A DNA stretch of 64,000 bases, taken from Bacillus_AB infantis_B. Lineage in GTDB: Bacteria > Bacillota > Bacilli > Bacillales > Cytobacillaceae. A program made the translations under genes and the position numbers. This document shows positions 50,883 through 58,964 of this stretch, piece after piece. The stretch covers positions 62,001-126,000 of the forward strand of contig NZ_VTER01000009.1 of assembly GCF_008180445.1 (NCBI RefSeq), given 5' to 3'. Below the pieces are notes generated by a model, which saw only the letters and a program-made list of their open reading frames with translations, searched no databases and was not told where the DNA came from. Within the stretch, counting starts at the first letter, position 1; each line of letters opens with the position of its first letter.

Positions 50883-50925
50883 AAAATAGTCTCTCTTATT
50901 TCATTTTTATCCTCTGAATGCAGCA

Positions 50926-50956
50926 AAAAACCGCCTATCCAGGACAGGCGGCTTGC
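50926..50956 (-). terminator. guaC terminator
   Basis: CCGCCT (50931-50936) pairs with AGGCGG (50946-50951), with further TCC/GGA pairing inside; six Ts follow on the minus strand. Confidence 0.85.
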
Positions 50957-50959
50957 TGA

Positions 50960-51943
50960 TTAGTATACTTTATCTCCATTAAAGATGGAGTTCTTGACAA
51001 TCACATAGTCCACATTCTTGATGGCGGACAGCTTGTTTCCTCCCGCATAGGAGATGGAGGACTGAAGATCCTGCTCCATTTCGACCAGCGTATCCTCTAA
51101 AGCACCTTTGTATTCAACGTGCATTTTCTTGCCTTCCACGTTCTTCTTTTCGCCTTTTTGGAACTCGGAAGCAGATCCGAAGTATTCTTTGTACAGCTTC
51201 CCGTTAACTTCGACTGTTTCTCCAGGAGATTCTTCATGACCCGCAAAAAGGGAACCGATCATGACCATGGAAGCGCCGAAACGGACTGATTTGGCGATAT
51301 CGCCATGTGTGCGGATGCCCCCATCCGCAATGATCGGCTTGCTTGCTGCCTTGGCGCACCATCTTAATGCCGCCAGCTGCCAGCCGCCGGTTCCAAAGCC
51401 GGTTTTGATTTTCGTAATGCAGACCTTCCCTGGCCCGATTCCAACTTTCGTTGCATCAGCACCCGCATTCTCCAGCTCACGGACTGCTTCAGGCGTGCCG
51501 ACATTTCCTGCGATGACAAAGCTTCCCGGAAGGAGCTGCTTGATATGCTGAATCATTTTGATCACTGCATTGGAATGGCCATGGGCGATGTCGATTGTAA
51601 TATATTCAGGAACCAGATTTTCCTCAGCCAGCTGCTGAACGAAAGTGTATTCTTCCTCTTTAACACCGACGCTGATTGACGCATATAATCCGCGTGATTT
51701 CATATCCCTTACAAATGCAAGGCGCTTCTCAGGCTGGAAGCGGTGCATGATGTAAAAATAATTCTTTTCTGCTAATTGAATGGAAATGCGCTCATCAATA
51801 ATGGTCTGCATATTGGCAGGCACAACCGGCAGCTTAAAGGTGCGTCCTCCAAACTCAACCGTTGTATCACACTCAGTCCTGCTGTTCACAATTGATTTTG
51901 CCGGAATTAATTGAATATCCTCGTAATCAAATACATTATCCAT
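50960..51943 (-). CDS. guaC: GMP reductase
   Basis: The 327-residue product is an IMPDH/GMPR-family barrel that converts GMP to IMP with NADPH. Seen are DYEDIQLIPAKSIVNSRTECDT, the phosphate/catalytic loop VGIGPGKVCITKIKTGFG with catalytic C175, and IADGGIRTHGDIAKSVRFGASMVMIGSLFAGHEESPGE. There are no CBS domains, separating it from IMP dehydrogenase. The length matches B. subtilis GuaC (326). ATG 51943 follows AAGGAGTGTTACTC. PurR boxes lie upstream. Confidence 0.95.
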   Translation of the reverse strand: MDNVFDYEDIQLIPAKSIVNSRTECDTTVEFGGRTFKLPVVPANMQTIIDERISIQLAEKNYFYIMHRFQPEKRLAFVRDMKSRGLYASISVGVKEEEYTFVQQLAEENLVPEYITIDIAHGHSNAVIKMIQHIKQLLPGSFVIAGNVGTPEAVRELENAGADATKVGIGPGKVCITKIKTGFGTGGWQLAALRWCAKAASKPIIADGGIRTHGDIAKSVRFGASMVMIGSLFAGHEESPGETVEVNGKLYKEYFGSASEFQKGEKKNVEGKKMHVEYKGALEDTLVEMEQDLQSSISYAGGNKLSAIKNVDYVIVKNSIFNGDKVY

Positions 51944-51979
51944 GAGTAACACTCCTTATATGTGTATAAAATCAAGTCC

Positions 51980-52045
51980 TGCTTCCTCGGAAGCATCCAG
52001 AGTCAACTATTATTATTATTCGGCGGGCATTTACTGTCCCAGCCC
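51980..52045 (-). other. guaC 5' leader with two small hairpins
   Basis: The roughly 100-nt leader between the promoter and guaC holds GGGC...GCCC (complement of 52025-52045) and TGCTTC-CGAG-GAAGCA (51980-51995). No T-run follows either stem, and neither matches the purine riboswitch core I know. It may simply be leader structure. Confidence 0.35.
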
Positions 52046-52053
52046 ATTAAAGA

Positions 52054-52102
52054 GTTTAATACACGAACGATAAAAAGTCAACTTATATTAATGTTCGTAT
52101 TT
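52054..52102 (-). promoter_or_regulatory. guaC promoter with a PurR box pair
   Basis: Two PurBoxes, TACACGAACGATAA (plus strand, core CGAAC at 52064-52068) and AAATACGAACATTAA (minus strand, complement of 52088-52102), face each other with about 16 bp between, the arrangement used by B. subtilis PurR. They straddle a promoter with -35 TTGACT (52076-52081) and -10 TTAAAC (52054-52059), so repression of guaC by PurR is expected. Confidence 0.7.
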
Positions 52103-52196
52103 TACAAGTAAAAGATCTTTTGAAAACAGATACATTCCATTATTCGTGTTAAACAGGCTGCAAAATAGAAATCTCCCTCTTATCCGCAAAATTAAA

Positions 52197-52223
52197 TGAA
52201 TCTTTATGATAACCTTCGACGTA
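52197..52223 (+). promoter_or_regulatory. SigW-like promoter of ydbST
   Basis: TGAATC (52197-52202), 17 bp, CGTA (52220-52223) resembles the SigW consensus TGAAAC-N16-CGTA with one mismatch and one extra spacer base. ydbS and ydbT are SigW-controlled in B. subtilis. It is 53 bp upstream of the ydbS start. Confidence 0.5.
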
Positions 52224-52275
52224 AGTAACATTAGGACTTAATGTTTCTATTAAATTGTTTTCAGGAGTGGTATTT

Positions 52276-52770
52276 TTGGAATCGCGGATTGCACCGCCTC
52301 AAAACAGATTATCAAAAAACGCGGTAAAAGTTTGGATTACGGCCGATATGATCGGCGACATTATTGCCTTCGCCGTTCTCGGCCTGTTATTTTATCTGGA
52401 CCATTATTTTGCATGGAAAGAGTGGATCGGCTGGATTCTGATGGGATTAGTGGTGATTACAGTTCTCTCTATTCCCTGGTCTATCATCAGGCCGATGCTG
52501 CTTTATAAAAATTGGCGGTATGGAGTGGACGAGGAATTCCTGAAGCTGAAATTCGGGGCGATCACTGAGAAGCACCAGCTGGTCCCTATGACAAAAATCC
52601 AATCTGTATCTGCCAGCCAGGGACCATTGATGAGGAGATATGGCCTCTATTCCATCTCGATTGAAACGATGGGCTCTTCCCACACTATTCCTGCATTGCC
52701 TGAGGAAGTGGCTATGCAACTGCGGGATACGATTGCCCGTTTCGCCAAAATAAAGGAAGTGGAACAATGA
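52276..52770 (+). CDS. ydbS: Membrane-associated PH-domain protein YdbS
   Basis: The 164-residue product has two N-terminal helices (about 18-55) and a bacterial PH (DUF304/bPH2) domain, MTKIQSVSASQGPLMRRYGLYSISIETMGSSHTIPALP. With YdbT it is part of the SigW envelope defence regulon in B. subtilis, where the pair is linked to resistance against bacteriocins. TTG 52276 follows TTCAGGAGTGGTATT; seven earlier codons are open but lie on the binding site. It overlaps ydbT by 4 bp. Confidence 0.85.
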   Translation: MESRIAPPQNRLSKNAVKVWITADMIGDIIAFAVLGLLFYLDHYFAWKEWIGWILMGLVVITVLSIPWSIIRPMLLYKNWRYGVDEEFLKLKFGAITEKHQLVPMTKIQSVSASQGPLMRRYGLYSISIETMGSSHTIPALPEEVAMQLRDTIARFAKIKEVEQ

Positions 52771-54296
52771 TTGAGGAAAAACGCCATCACCCGCTCATCA
52801 TGCTGATGAATCTCTATCAGCTGGTGAAGGGTTCCATATTCATCGTTTTCTTTCTGTTTGTCATCAAATTTGGCTCTGATGCTGCGTATGTTAAATACGG
52901 AAGGCTGGCATTCTTCCTTTTCATGCTAGTTTCCGCTGTTTCAATTGTCCTGAAGTGGCTGACAAGCACCTATAAGCTTGATGGCACTTCCTTTCATTTA
53001 AAAGAAGGGATTTTTACCAAATCGAATCAGACCATCCCTTTTTCAAAGGTACAGAATGTGAATTACCGCACCTCCCTTTTTCACCGGATATTCGGTCTGA
53101 CTTCAATCCGGTTTGAAACAGGAATGACAGGCGCAGATTCAGCGATTGAATTCAAGGTCATCCGAAAGGAAGAAGCTGAAAAGCTGGAAGAATATGTTTC
53201 CCGTCCGCAGGAGGAAGGCATTTCACTTGTGGATCCGGCGGACGCTCCTCCGGCTGGCCACGAAGCCGGAAATGAGCAAAATGCACAGCCTGTGCTTCCT
53301 GCCGGGAGGATCGTCCATTTTACCCCTGGAAAAAAGGACATCCTCAAAGCATCATTCACTTCCTTCAGCTTCCTTGTCCTGTTTTCCGCCATTGTGTCCA
53401 TTTATTTTAAAATCGATGAAGTATTTGACCTGGATGAGCAGGCCCAGGGTCTTTTTGCCGCATTGATGGGTTCAAGTCTTCTTCTTGCAGGCATCCTAAT
53501 CCTTCTGCTCCTCGTTTCGACCGGGATCGGTGTGGCAAGGACTTATCTTAAATACGGGAAATATGAAATTTCCTCAGATCAGGAACGGATCTATATTGTC
53601 CAGGGAGTGCTTGATGAATCCAGATTCTCCATTTTAAAAGAGAGGGTGCAGGCTATTGAGGTAAAACAGCCTCCCATCAAAAGGCTGCTGGGACTTGCAG
53701 AAGTAAAGCTGACAAGCGCCGGCGGTGTAAGCCTCGGTGAGGATTCTCCTGAAATCAGCACTTTGTATCCTTTCCTTCCTGTTAAAAGGGCCTATGAAAT
53801 GATTTCTGAAATCCTGCCGCAATACGAGGTCACCAGGGAAATGAAGCGGCTGCCAGGGAAGTCTTTCTGGATCCGCCTGTTAAAGCCAAGCTGGGTGTGG
53901 ATTCTGGCCACTGCAGGACTGGCATGGTTCAAGCCTGAAATCCTTGATACAGAGAGAGCCTGGCTGTTCGTTTCCGCTGGCCTCCTAATCATCATAGGCC
54001 TGTTGAGAATCCTGGATTACTGGAATACAAGATACACCCTGAACAGCCAGTTCATCCAGATGAAATCCGGAAGCCTGTCCACTTCACTGTTCATTTCTAA
54101 GCGGGAAAAGGTGATCGAGATCAGCGTAACAAGCAATCTTTTTCAAAAGTGGCTCGGCCTTGCTTCAATTGAAACCGTCAACAGAGCCAAGCCGGTCCTC
54201 CATTCCAGCCTTGATGATGTACCGAAAGAAATGGCTGCAGATTTCTATGAATGGTATGTGGGAAGAGGAACGGAAATACGGTATCAAGAATACTAA
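52767..54296 (+). CDS. ydbT: Membrane PH-domain protein YdbT
   Basis: The 509-residue product has three bPH2 repeats, each preceded by a helix pair: QTIPFSKVQNVNYRTSLFHRIFGLTSIRFETG (about 90-120), SILKERVQAIEVKQPPIKRLLGLAEVKLTSAGG (about 290-320) and SKREKVIEISVTSNLFQKWLGLASIETVNRA (about 445-475). This matches YdbT of B. subtilis (about 490 residues). It overlaps ydbS by ATGA, so both are made together and probably form one membrane complex. Confidence 0.88.
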   Translation: MIEEKRHHPLIMLMNLYQLVKGSIFIVFFLFVIKFGSDAAYVKYGRLAFFLFMLVSAVSIVLKWLTSTYKLDGTSFHLKEGIFTKSNQTIPFSKVQNVNYRTSLFHRIFGLTSIRFETGMTGADSAIEFKVIRKEEAEKLEEYVSRPQEEGISLVDPADAPPAGHEAGNEQNAQPVLPAGRIVHFTPGKKDILKASFTSFSFLVLFSAIVSIYFKIDEVFDLDEQAQGLFAALMGSSLLLAGILILLLLVSTGIGVARTYLKYGKYEISSDQERIYIVQGVLDESRFSILKERVQAIEVKQPPIKRLLGLAEVKLTSAGGVSLGEDSPEISTLYPFLPVKRAYEMISEILPQYEVTREMKRLPGKSFWIRLLKPSWVWILATAGLAWFKPEILDTERAWLFVSAGLLIIIGLLRILDYWNTRYTLNSQFIQMKSGSLSTSLFISKREKVIEISVTSNLFQKWLGLASIETVNRAKPVLHSSLDDVPKEMAADFYEWYVGRGTEIRYQEY

Positions 54297-54297
54297 A

Positions 54298-54331
54298 AAA
54301 GGCAGGCGCCCAAATCAGGGTACCTGCCTTT
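54298..54331. terminator. Bidirectional terminator between ydbT and the reductase gene
   Basis: AAAGGCAGG and CCTGCCTTT form the outer stem of a hairpin lying between the convergent gene ends. Confidence 0.8.
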
Positions 54332-54338
54332 ATCTCTA

Positions 54339-55388
54339 TTATTTAATCATCTGCTGGACAATTTTGCGGTTGCGCTGCTTGAACACATCATTATGGGACG
54401 AGACCATCGCGGCCCTGCCGGCGTCCGGCTGGATGAATTGCTTTGCTTTGTTCACCGCATTGGCAGCATCCTGGAACGCGCCTGCAATCAGATTGAGCTT
54501 GCCTTCATGCTGAAGGATGTCTCCTGCTGCATAGAGCCCCTCAATAGAAGATTCGCTGCAGCTGTTCCCGGAAATATAGAAATCCTGGGCAATATCAATC
54601 TTCAATCCGCTATTCTTCAATAATGAAGCATCCTGTTCATAGCCATGGTTGATGATGACTTCGTCCACATCCAGATATGAAACTTCTCCTGTTTCACAAT
54701 TGGTCAGCTCGACCTTTTCAATCATCTCATGGCTTTCACCTGCAATCAGCTTTGTGATTGACGTGCAGCCAAGGCAGATGGCCGAGCTCCCAAGAAGCTG
54801 GGACACCTGCGCCTCATGCCCGGAAAGGTTCTCTTTCCGGAAAGCGATATACACCTGGCGTGCGACCGGCTCCAGCTCATTCGCCCAATCAATCGCAGAA
54901 TTGCCGCCGCCTGAAATGATGACCGTTTTATCCTTGAAATGCTGCAGAGATTTTACCGTATAATTCAGATTGGAAACCTCAAACCGTTCAGCGCCCTCTA
55001 TGTTCAGCTTCTGGGGATTCAGAATTCCGCTGCCTACAGCGACAATGATTGTCCTTGAATAATGCAGCCTGCCCGAAGACCCGGAAAGGACAAAAATCCC
55101 ATCCTCCCCGCGGGAGATCGCTTCTACCTTCTCATTAAGCACAACCTCCGGATCAAAGGTCAGCCCCTGCTCTACCAGCTGTGTAATCAGCTTTGCACCG
55201 GGAGTTGGCGTCAGGCCGCCGACGTCCCAAATCATCTTTTCAGGATAAACATGTATCTTTCCGCCAAGCTGCGGCTGAAATTCAATCAGTTTTGTTTTCA
55301 TTTCCCTGAGGCCGCTGTAAAAGGCTGAATAAAGGCCTGCTGGCCCCCCGCCAATAATGGTGACATCAAAAATCTCCTGCTGATTCAT
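54339..55388 (-). CDS. Ferredoxin/flavodoxin--NADP reductase, YumC/YcgT type
   Basis: The 349-residue product is a thioredoxin-reductase-like flavoprotein without the CxxC, as in YumC-type ferredoxin-NADP+ reductases. FAD motif VTIIGGGPAGLYSAFYSGLREM, PQLGGKIHVYPEKMIWDVGG, NADP motif VIISGGGNSAIDWANEL and C-terminal GLYAAGDIL are seen. It supplies or draws electrons from ferredoxin or flavodoxin. ATG 55388 follows GAGGAGTGAGCGGA. A Fur box lies upstream; in B. subtilis ycgT is the Fur-controlled paralogue, so that may be the closer counterpart. Confidence 0.9.
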   Translation of the reverse strand: MNQQEIFDVTIIGGGPAGLYSAFYSGLREMKTKLIEFQPQLGGKIHVYPEKMIWDVGGLTPTPGAKLITQLVEQGLTFDPEVVLNEKVEAISRGEDGIFVLSGSSGRLHYSRTIIVAVGSGILNPQKLNIEGAERFEVSNLNYTVKSLQHFKDKTVIISGGGNSAIDWANELEPVARQVYIAFRKENLSGHEAQVSQLLGSSAICLGCTSITKLIAGESHEMIEKVELTNCETGEVSYLDVDEVIINHGYEQDASLLKNSGLKIDIAQDFYISGNSCSESSIEGLYAAGDILQHEGKLNLIAGAFQDAANAVNKAKQFIQPDAGRAAMVSSHNDVFKQRNRKIVQQMIK

Positions 55389-55416
55389 TCCGCTCACTCC
55401 TCATAACCAATAGAAT

Positions 55417-55431
55417 TGATTATCATTCTCA
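55417..55431. promoter_or_regulatory. Fur box upstream of the ferredoxin-NADP reductase gene
   Basis: TGATTATCATTCTCA matches the 7-1-7 Fur consensus TGATAATNATTATCA at all but two positions. It lies 29-43 bp before the ATG, suggesting derepression under iron limitation. Confidence 0.7.
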
Positions 55432-55726
55432 TTTAAATATACTCCTTTTTATCCATCAGCACAACAATAAACTTATCCGAAATGTCATTGTTTCTCTTTT
55501 TTCTGTCTCACCAGGCTGGTGCATAATTGATAGGGCTGTTAAAGTTCAATGTTGAGATAAAAAAAATGGAACTTCCTGATTTGTGGAAGTTCCATTTTGT
55601 AATAATTGCTTGGTGGACTAAAGCACCCTATAGTTTAAGTGTAATGTTTCACAATCTTGATTTAAGAAGAAAGAATGGTTACCTTCAACGTACAATCGCC
55701 TGTTAATTAAAGAATTAGAAGCTATA
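55432..55726. other. Gene-free AT-rich stretch with an isolated hairpin
   Basis: No gene with a ribosome binding site is visible. A perfect 14-bp stem, AAAATGGAACTTCC (55563-55576) with GGAAGTTCCATTTT (55585-55598), lies in the middle; it looks like a terminator whose gene is no longer recognisable. Confidence 0.6.
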
Positions 55727-56263
55727 TCATAATTTTTTAGCTGAGACCTTCTTATTAAATTCTTTTGAACCTTCCTTTGGAATGCTTAAAATAGTCCAAT
55801 CTTTATCCTTAATCTGTTTTCCAATATATAGGATTTGACCTAGGTGATAACTAATATGTGCCACTTCAGTTTGAATTGCTTGAAGAACACTTAAAGGTTG
55901 CTGTCTCAGAGTAACAGTTCTATTTAAGTCTTCTGCTTTAAGATTTTCAATCGTATTAAAAAGTAGCTTCCATCCTTCTTCCCAAATTTGCATAAGATGT
56001 TCCTTGGATTCATTATTATCAACAAATTCCAAATCTCTATCTCTATATGATTTTTCCCCATCAGCAGTCAAAAAATCTACCCATCGAGAGTGCATATTCC
56101 CACTTAAATGCTGGAGTATAATTGCAATGTTATTGGAATCTTCACTTGGCTTCCAATGTAATTCGTCTTCTGACAATTGTTGTATACCCTTTTCAGCACG
56201 TTCTTTAAAGTGCTTAAATTGCTCATTTACAATTGTAAGGTATTCTTGTTCAAAACTCTTCAA
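55727..56263 (-). CDS. DinB-like protein (DUF1572 type)
   Basis: The 178-residue product is an all-helical DinB/YfiT-like protein. Candidate metal ligands are the His in ILQHLSGNMHSRW and the pair in VAHISYHLGQILY, a common triad in this superfamily, which includes thiol-dependent S-transferases. The substrate is unknown. The gene is AT-richer than its neighbours. A short RBS-like GGGGGGATAC precedes the ATG. Confidence 0.85.
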   Translation of the reverse strand: MKSFEQEYLTIVNEQFKHFKERAEKGIQQLSEDELHWKPSEDSNNIAIILQHLSGNMHSRWVDFLTADGEKSYRDRDLEFVDNNESKEHLMQIWEEGWKLLFNTIENLKAEDLNRTVTLRQQPLSVLQAIQTEVAHISYHLGQILYIGKQIKDKDWTILSIPKEGSKEFNKKVSAKKL

Positions 56264-56335
56264 AGTATCCCCCCTAATTGATTACTAAATATATTGAACC
56301 TTTATTTAAACAACCAATACGGCTAAATAAAAATG

Positions 56336-56563
56336 CTAAACACTCTTTTTAATATAATAAGCGAGTACAAAAGGAATTAGGGGGAAAAGAACCAACAGTC
56401 TGACCCAATTCTCTCCACCAACAAAATAAAGCGATGGTAAAATAAGTGATATTCCACTATATATTAAAAATCTCCAAGATTTTTTCAGCAAACCTAATAT
56501 TAATAACAAGAACGAGGCAATTATTAAAGTCCAAAAGATAAGACCCATCCAATAGAAATCCAT
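56336..56563 (-). CDS. Small membrane protein, 3 TM, unknown
   Basis: A 75-residue, almost wholly hydrophobic protein with three segments (about 5-26, 31-48, 53-71) and a C-terminal KKSV. AAAGGGGGGGTACAA precedes the ATG. No family recognised. It lies in the AT-rich accessory stretch after the DinB-like gene. Confidence 0.6.
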   Translation of the reverse strand: MDFYWMGLIFWTLIIASFLLLILGLLKKSWRFLIYSGISLILPSLYFVGGENWVRLLVLFPLIPFVLAYYIKKSV

Positions 56564-57182
56564 TTGTACCCCCCCTTTATATCTCTAAATATGTATATTC
56601 TGGGACCAAGTACCAAATCCCTTCTTTAACTAACCTGCCCCTACTCTACAAGAAAGGCTCTAAAGAATATGGCATAATTCCTCAAGACCAATATACAGAT
56701 TTACGCACCAGAATTTATAAAAATTGAAGTCAGCCTTATAGCCCAGTTTGACTAAAAAGTGCTTCACCAAATGTTACTTATTAAGCGAATTATTAATCTC
56801 GGTATAAACATTAAGAAGTTCCAAACGACTTCACCAATTAGTTCAATTAGGGTATCCTTAAAAAAGCCGCCTCTATTCCTTTTTTTATTTTTCATCTTCC
56901 AGCTCCCTATTACATCAATCTTAACTTAACTATAATCATTAAAGATAACAAAATTCCCCTTCTTTTAAATATTACCTATTTATTCAATTTATTTTTTCGC
57001 TAACCTGCCCCGTTCATACCATAAGTGATTCCATAACAAAGGACATTAGTCCTTCTAGAATCAAAGCCCCCTTTTCTTTAAATACATTTGTTCACAAACT
57101 AAAAATACTAAGGCGAAAAATGAGTTATTTTTCTATATACAAATTTATATATTGTAATTAGTCTGGTATTGAGGTGAATATT
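56564..57182. other. Gene-free AT-rich stretch with degenerate short repeats
   Basis: No supported gene in about 620 bp. Two copies of CTAACCTGCCCC occur (56630-56641 and 57000-57011), and a related GCTAACCTATCCCG lies further on at 57471. A T-rich tract after AAAAAGCCGCC (near 56861-56890) could be part of a terminator. The stretch looks like decayed sequence. Confidence 0.5.
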
Positions 57183-57428
57183 TTGCACAAGACATTTCAG
57201 TTAGTCAAAAAAGTCATAGGCTTGGTTTTATTAATACTAGTTACAATTTCGCTAATGATGGGAAAGTCTAATATTGCTTTAATCTGTTGTTATATAATTA
57301 TCTCTATATACAATGGGATACTTGGTTATGAATACTTTAGAGCTAACTCTTACAAAAAGGCATCTTTACACTCAGTACTCTCAGCAGGTTTTCTTTATAT
57401 TTTCTTTTCTAATCTTTCATTGGTTTAA
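57183..57428 (+). CDS. Small membrane protein, unknown
   Basis: An 81-residue protein with two hydrophobic segments (about 10-45 as one long or two short helices, and 60-80). The likely start is TTG 57183, five bases after GAGGTGA; a GTG three codons earlier lies inside that site. No family recognised. Moderately supported because of the ribosome binding site and hydrophobic pattern. Confidence 0.5.
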   Translation: MHKTFQLVKKVIGLVLLILVTISLMMGKSNIALICCYIIISIYNGILGYEYFRANSYKKASLHSVLSAGFLYIFFSNLSLV

Positions 57429-57898
57429 ATACCCGGCTTAATATTTATTTAACGTTCAAGTCCTTATTACGCTAACCTATCCCGCTGTCCATTAAGCTAA
57501 TTGTTGAGTCACCCAAAAAATCCTTTTACGAGCAAATTTTTACCCTGCCCAGCCAGCGAACCTTCCCTTCCCTGACCTGAATGAGGGAATCAGTGACCGG
57601 CTGAAAAATAAGCGGAGAAATTCCCCCTAATTTCAAAAAACCTCTAAAATCAGCTCAAATAGACGGAGAAATTCCGCCTATCAACTTAAAAAACAGGAAA
57701 ATGGGCAACTTTGTTCCGCTTACCCGGAAATTCTCCGCTTATTTACACCCACTCATGCCATATTTAGAAAGCTTAACCGGAAAATTTCCGCTTATTTTAA
57801 AGCTTGCTGGCCACTTAAATAAGGACACGATTTACAGTTTTTATTTTTCCATTTAATCACACTATGTACTACAGACTTTAACAGTGCCTCAAAAAAAG
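57429..57898. repeat. Gene-free stretch with four GCGGAGAAATTCCGC-type repeats
   Basis: Related imperfect palindromes occur at 57607-57633, 57657-57681, 57713-57743 (inverse orientation) and 57775-57798. Each has a GCGGA(G)AAATT core flanked by ATAAG/CTTAT. Spacing is irregular. No gene is supported here. These look like a dispersed short-repeat family. Confidence 0.65.
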
Positions 57899-57921
57899 AA
57901 AAACACCCGGCAGCCCAGGCG
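57899..57921 (-). terminator. Terminator of the small HTH gene
   Basis: CACCCGG (57904-57910) pairs with CCAGGCG (57915-57921) including two G-U pairs; five Ts follow on the minus strand. Confidence 0.6.
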
Positions 57922-57928
57922 CTATGTA

Positions 57929-58159
57929 TTAGTCTTCATCCTTTATATCCCAATCTTCCGGAATTGGTTCATTCAGTACTTCCTCGACCAGCCTTTTATA
58001 CTTCTCCATCTGTTCCAAATGAGTCTTGAATTGCTCTTTATAGATGAGATACTGTTCTCCGTCAAAAATGGCGCGGATTTTTTTCTGCTGCACAAGCTTT
58101 TCGACAGCATCAGCTGGCAATGACAGATATTCTGCCGTTTCTTCAATGGTTAAATACAT
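57929..58159 (-). CDS. Small excisionase/MerR-like HTH protein
   Basis: The 76-residue product begins MYLTIEETAEYLSLPADAVEKLVQQKKIRAIFDGEQYLIYKEQF, the winged-helix pattern of the excisionase-type (helix-turn-helix 17) domain, followed by an acidic helix. It may be a small DNA-binding regulator; no integrase is nearby, so excisionase function is not implied. AGAAGGGCTGAG precedes the ATG. Confidence 0.75.
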   Translation of the reverse strand: MYLTIEETAEYLSLPADAVEKLVQQKKIRAIFDGEQYLIYKEQFKTHLEQMEKYKRLVEEVLNEPIPEDWDIKDED

Positions 58160-58225
58160 GGACTCAGCCCTTCTGTTCTTATGATCTTATTTACAGAATA
58201 GCATGTTTTGTTGGAAATGAGGAGG

Positions 58226-58849
58226 CTACCGCGCCTTCTCCAGAGCAAGCTTGACACCAAATCCGATGAGAATGGTCCCGGTCAATCCCTCGATTGCCTT
58301 CTGAGTCTTCGGTTTCTTCATAAAAGAACTGATCTGCTGGATTAAGAGAACATATAAGAAAAACCACGCTGCAGTCAAAACAGTATATACCGCTCCCATA
58401 ATGAGGAAAGGAACAAATGGTGCGATCCCCTCTTCAACAAACTGTGGCAGAAAGGTCAGGAAAAATACAGCGACCTTTGGATTCAGCAGGTTCGTCAAGA
58501 AGCCCTGCCTGAAGAACGTTTTCCCTTTTATCAATTGCCCGCTGCTATTATCATTTTCCTGTTTGCCATTTCTGATTGTCAGCAGGCTTTTGACTCCCAG
58601 ATAGACCAGGTAGAGGGCACCGGCATATTTCAATACAGAAAAAAGCATAGCCGACTTGACAATGAGGGCGGAAATTCCGGCAACCGCCGCAAGTGTGTGG
58701 ATGGCCAGGGCAGAGCAGGTGCCTGCAATTGTCTTGAGCCCGCCCACCCTGCCAGCAGAGAGCGTATTTCTTGTAGCAACCGCTGTATCAGGACCTGGCA
58801 GGATGATCAGAAAAATGCACATCAAAGCAAATAAATAGAAGTTCGTCAT
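58226..58849 (-). CDS. LysE/RhtB family amino-acid exporter
   Basis: The 207-residue product has six helices and the family motif GPDTAVATRNTLSAGRVGGLKTIAGTCSALAIHTLAA near the N-terminus and FRQGFLTNLLNPKVAVFFLTFLPQFV in the middle. LysE-type proteins export amino acids or homoserine lactone-like compounds. GGGAAAGCG precedes the ATG. It is a lone gene. Confidence 0.92.
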   Translation of the reverse strand: MTNFYLFALMCIFLIILPGPDTAVATRNTLSAGRVGGLKTIAGTCSALAIHTLAAVAGISALIVKSAMLFSVLKYAGALYLVYLGVKSLLTIRNGKQENDNSSGQLIKGKTFFRQGFLTNLLNPKVAVFFLTFLPQFVEEGIAPFVPFLIMGAVYTVLTAAWFFLYVLLIQQISSFMKKPKTQKAIEGLTGTILIGFGVKLALEKAR

Positions 58850-58920
58850 ACGCTTTCCCGCTTTCTTTTATATACCAATTTATACCACCTGCATGTATTT
58901 GTAAATATAATTATGAACAG

Positions 58921-58949
58921 AAAAAACAGCCAGCATAGGGCTGGCTGTT
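58921..58949 (-). terminator. Terminator of the YflT/YsnF-like gene
   Basis: AACAGCCAGC (58925-58934) pairs with GCTGGCTGTT (58940-58949); six Ts follow on the minus strand. Confidence 0.85.
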
Positions 58950-58964
58950 TAGTCGTTATTCGGA

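Noticed and set aside
51953..52045. Purine riboswitch upstream of guaC
   Set aside because: The conserved loops of the guanine/adenine riboswitch core are not present; only PurR boxes and small stems are seen.
57607..57798. Possible CRISPR or attachment site in the short palindromes
   Set aside because: Repeats are in both orientations with irregular spacing; no integrase, tRNA or cas gene lies near.
57929..58159. Excisionase gene as a sign of a prophage or integrated element
   Set aside because: The domain is common in small regulators, and no integrase, structural or replication gene is nearby.
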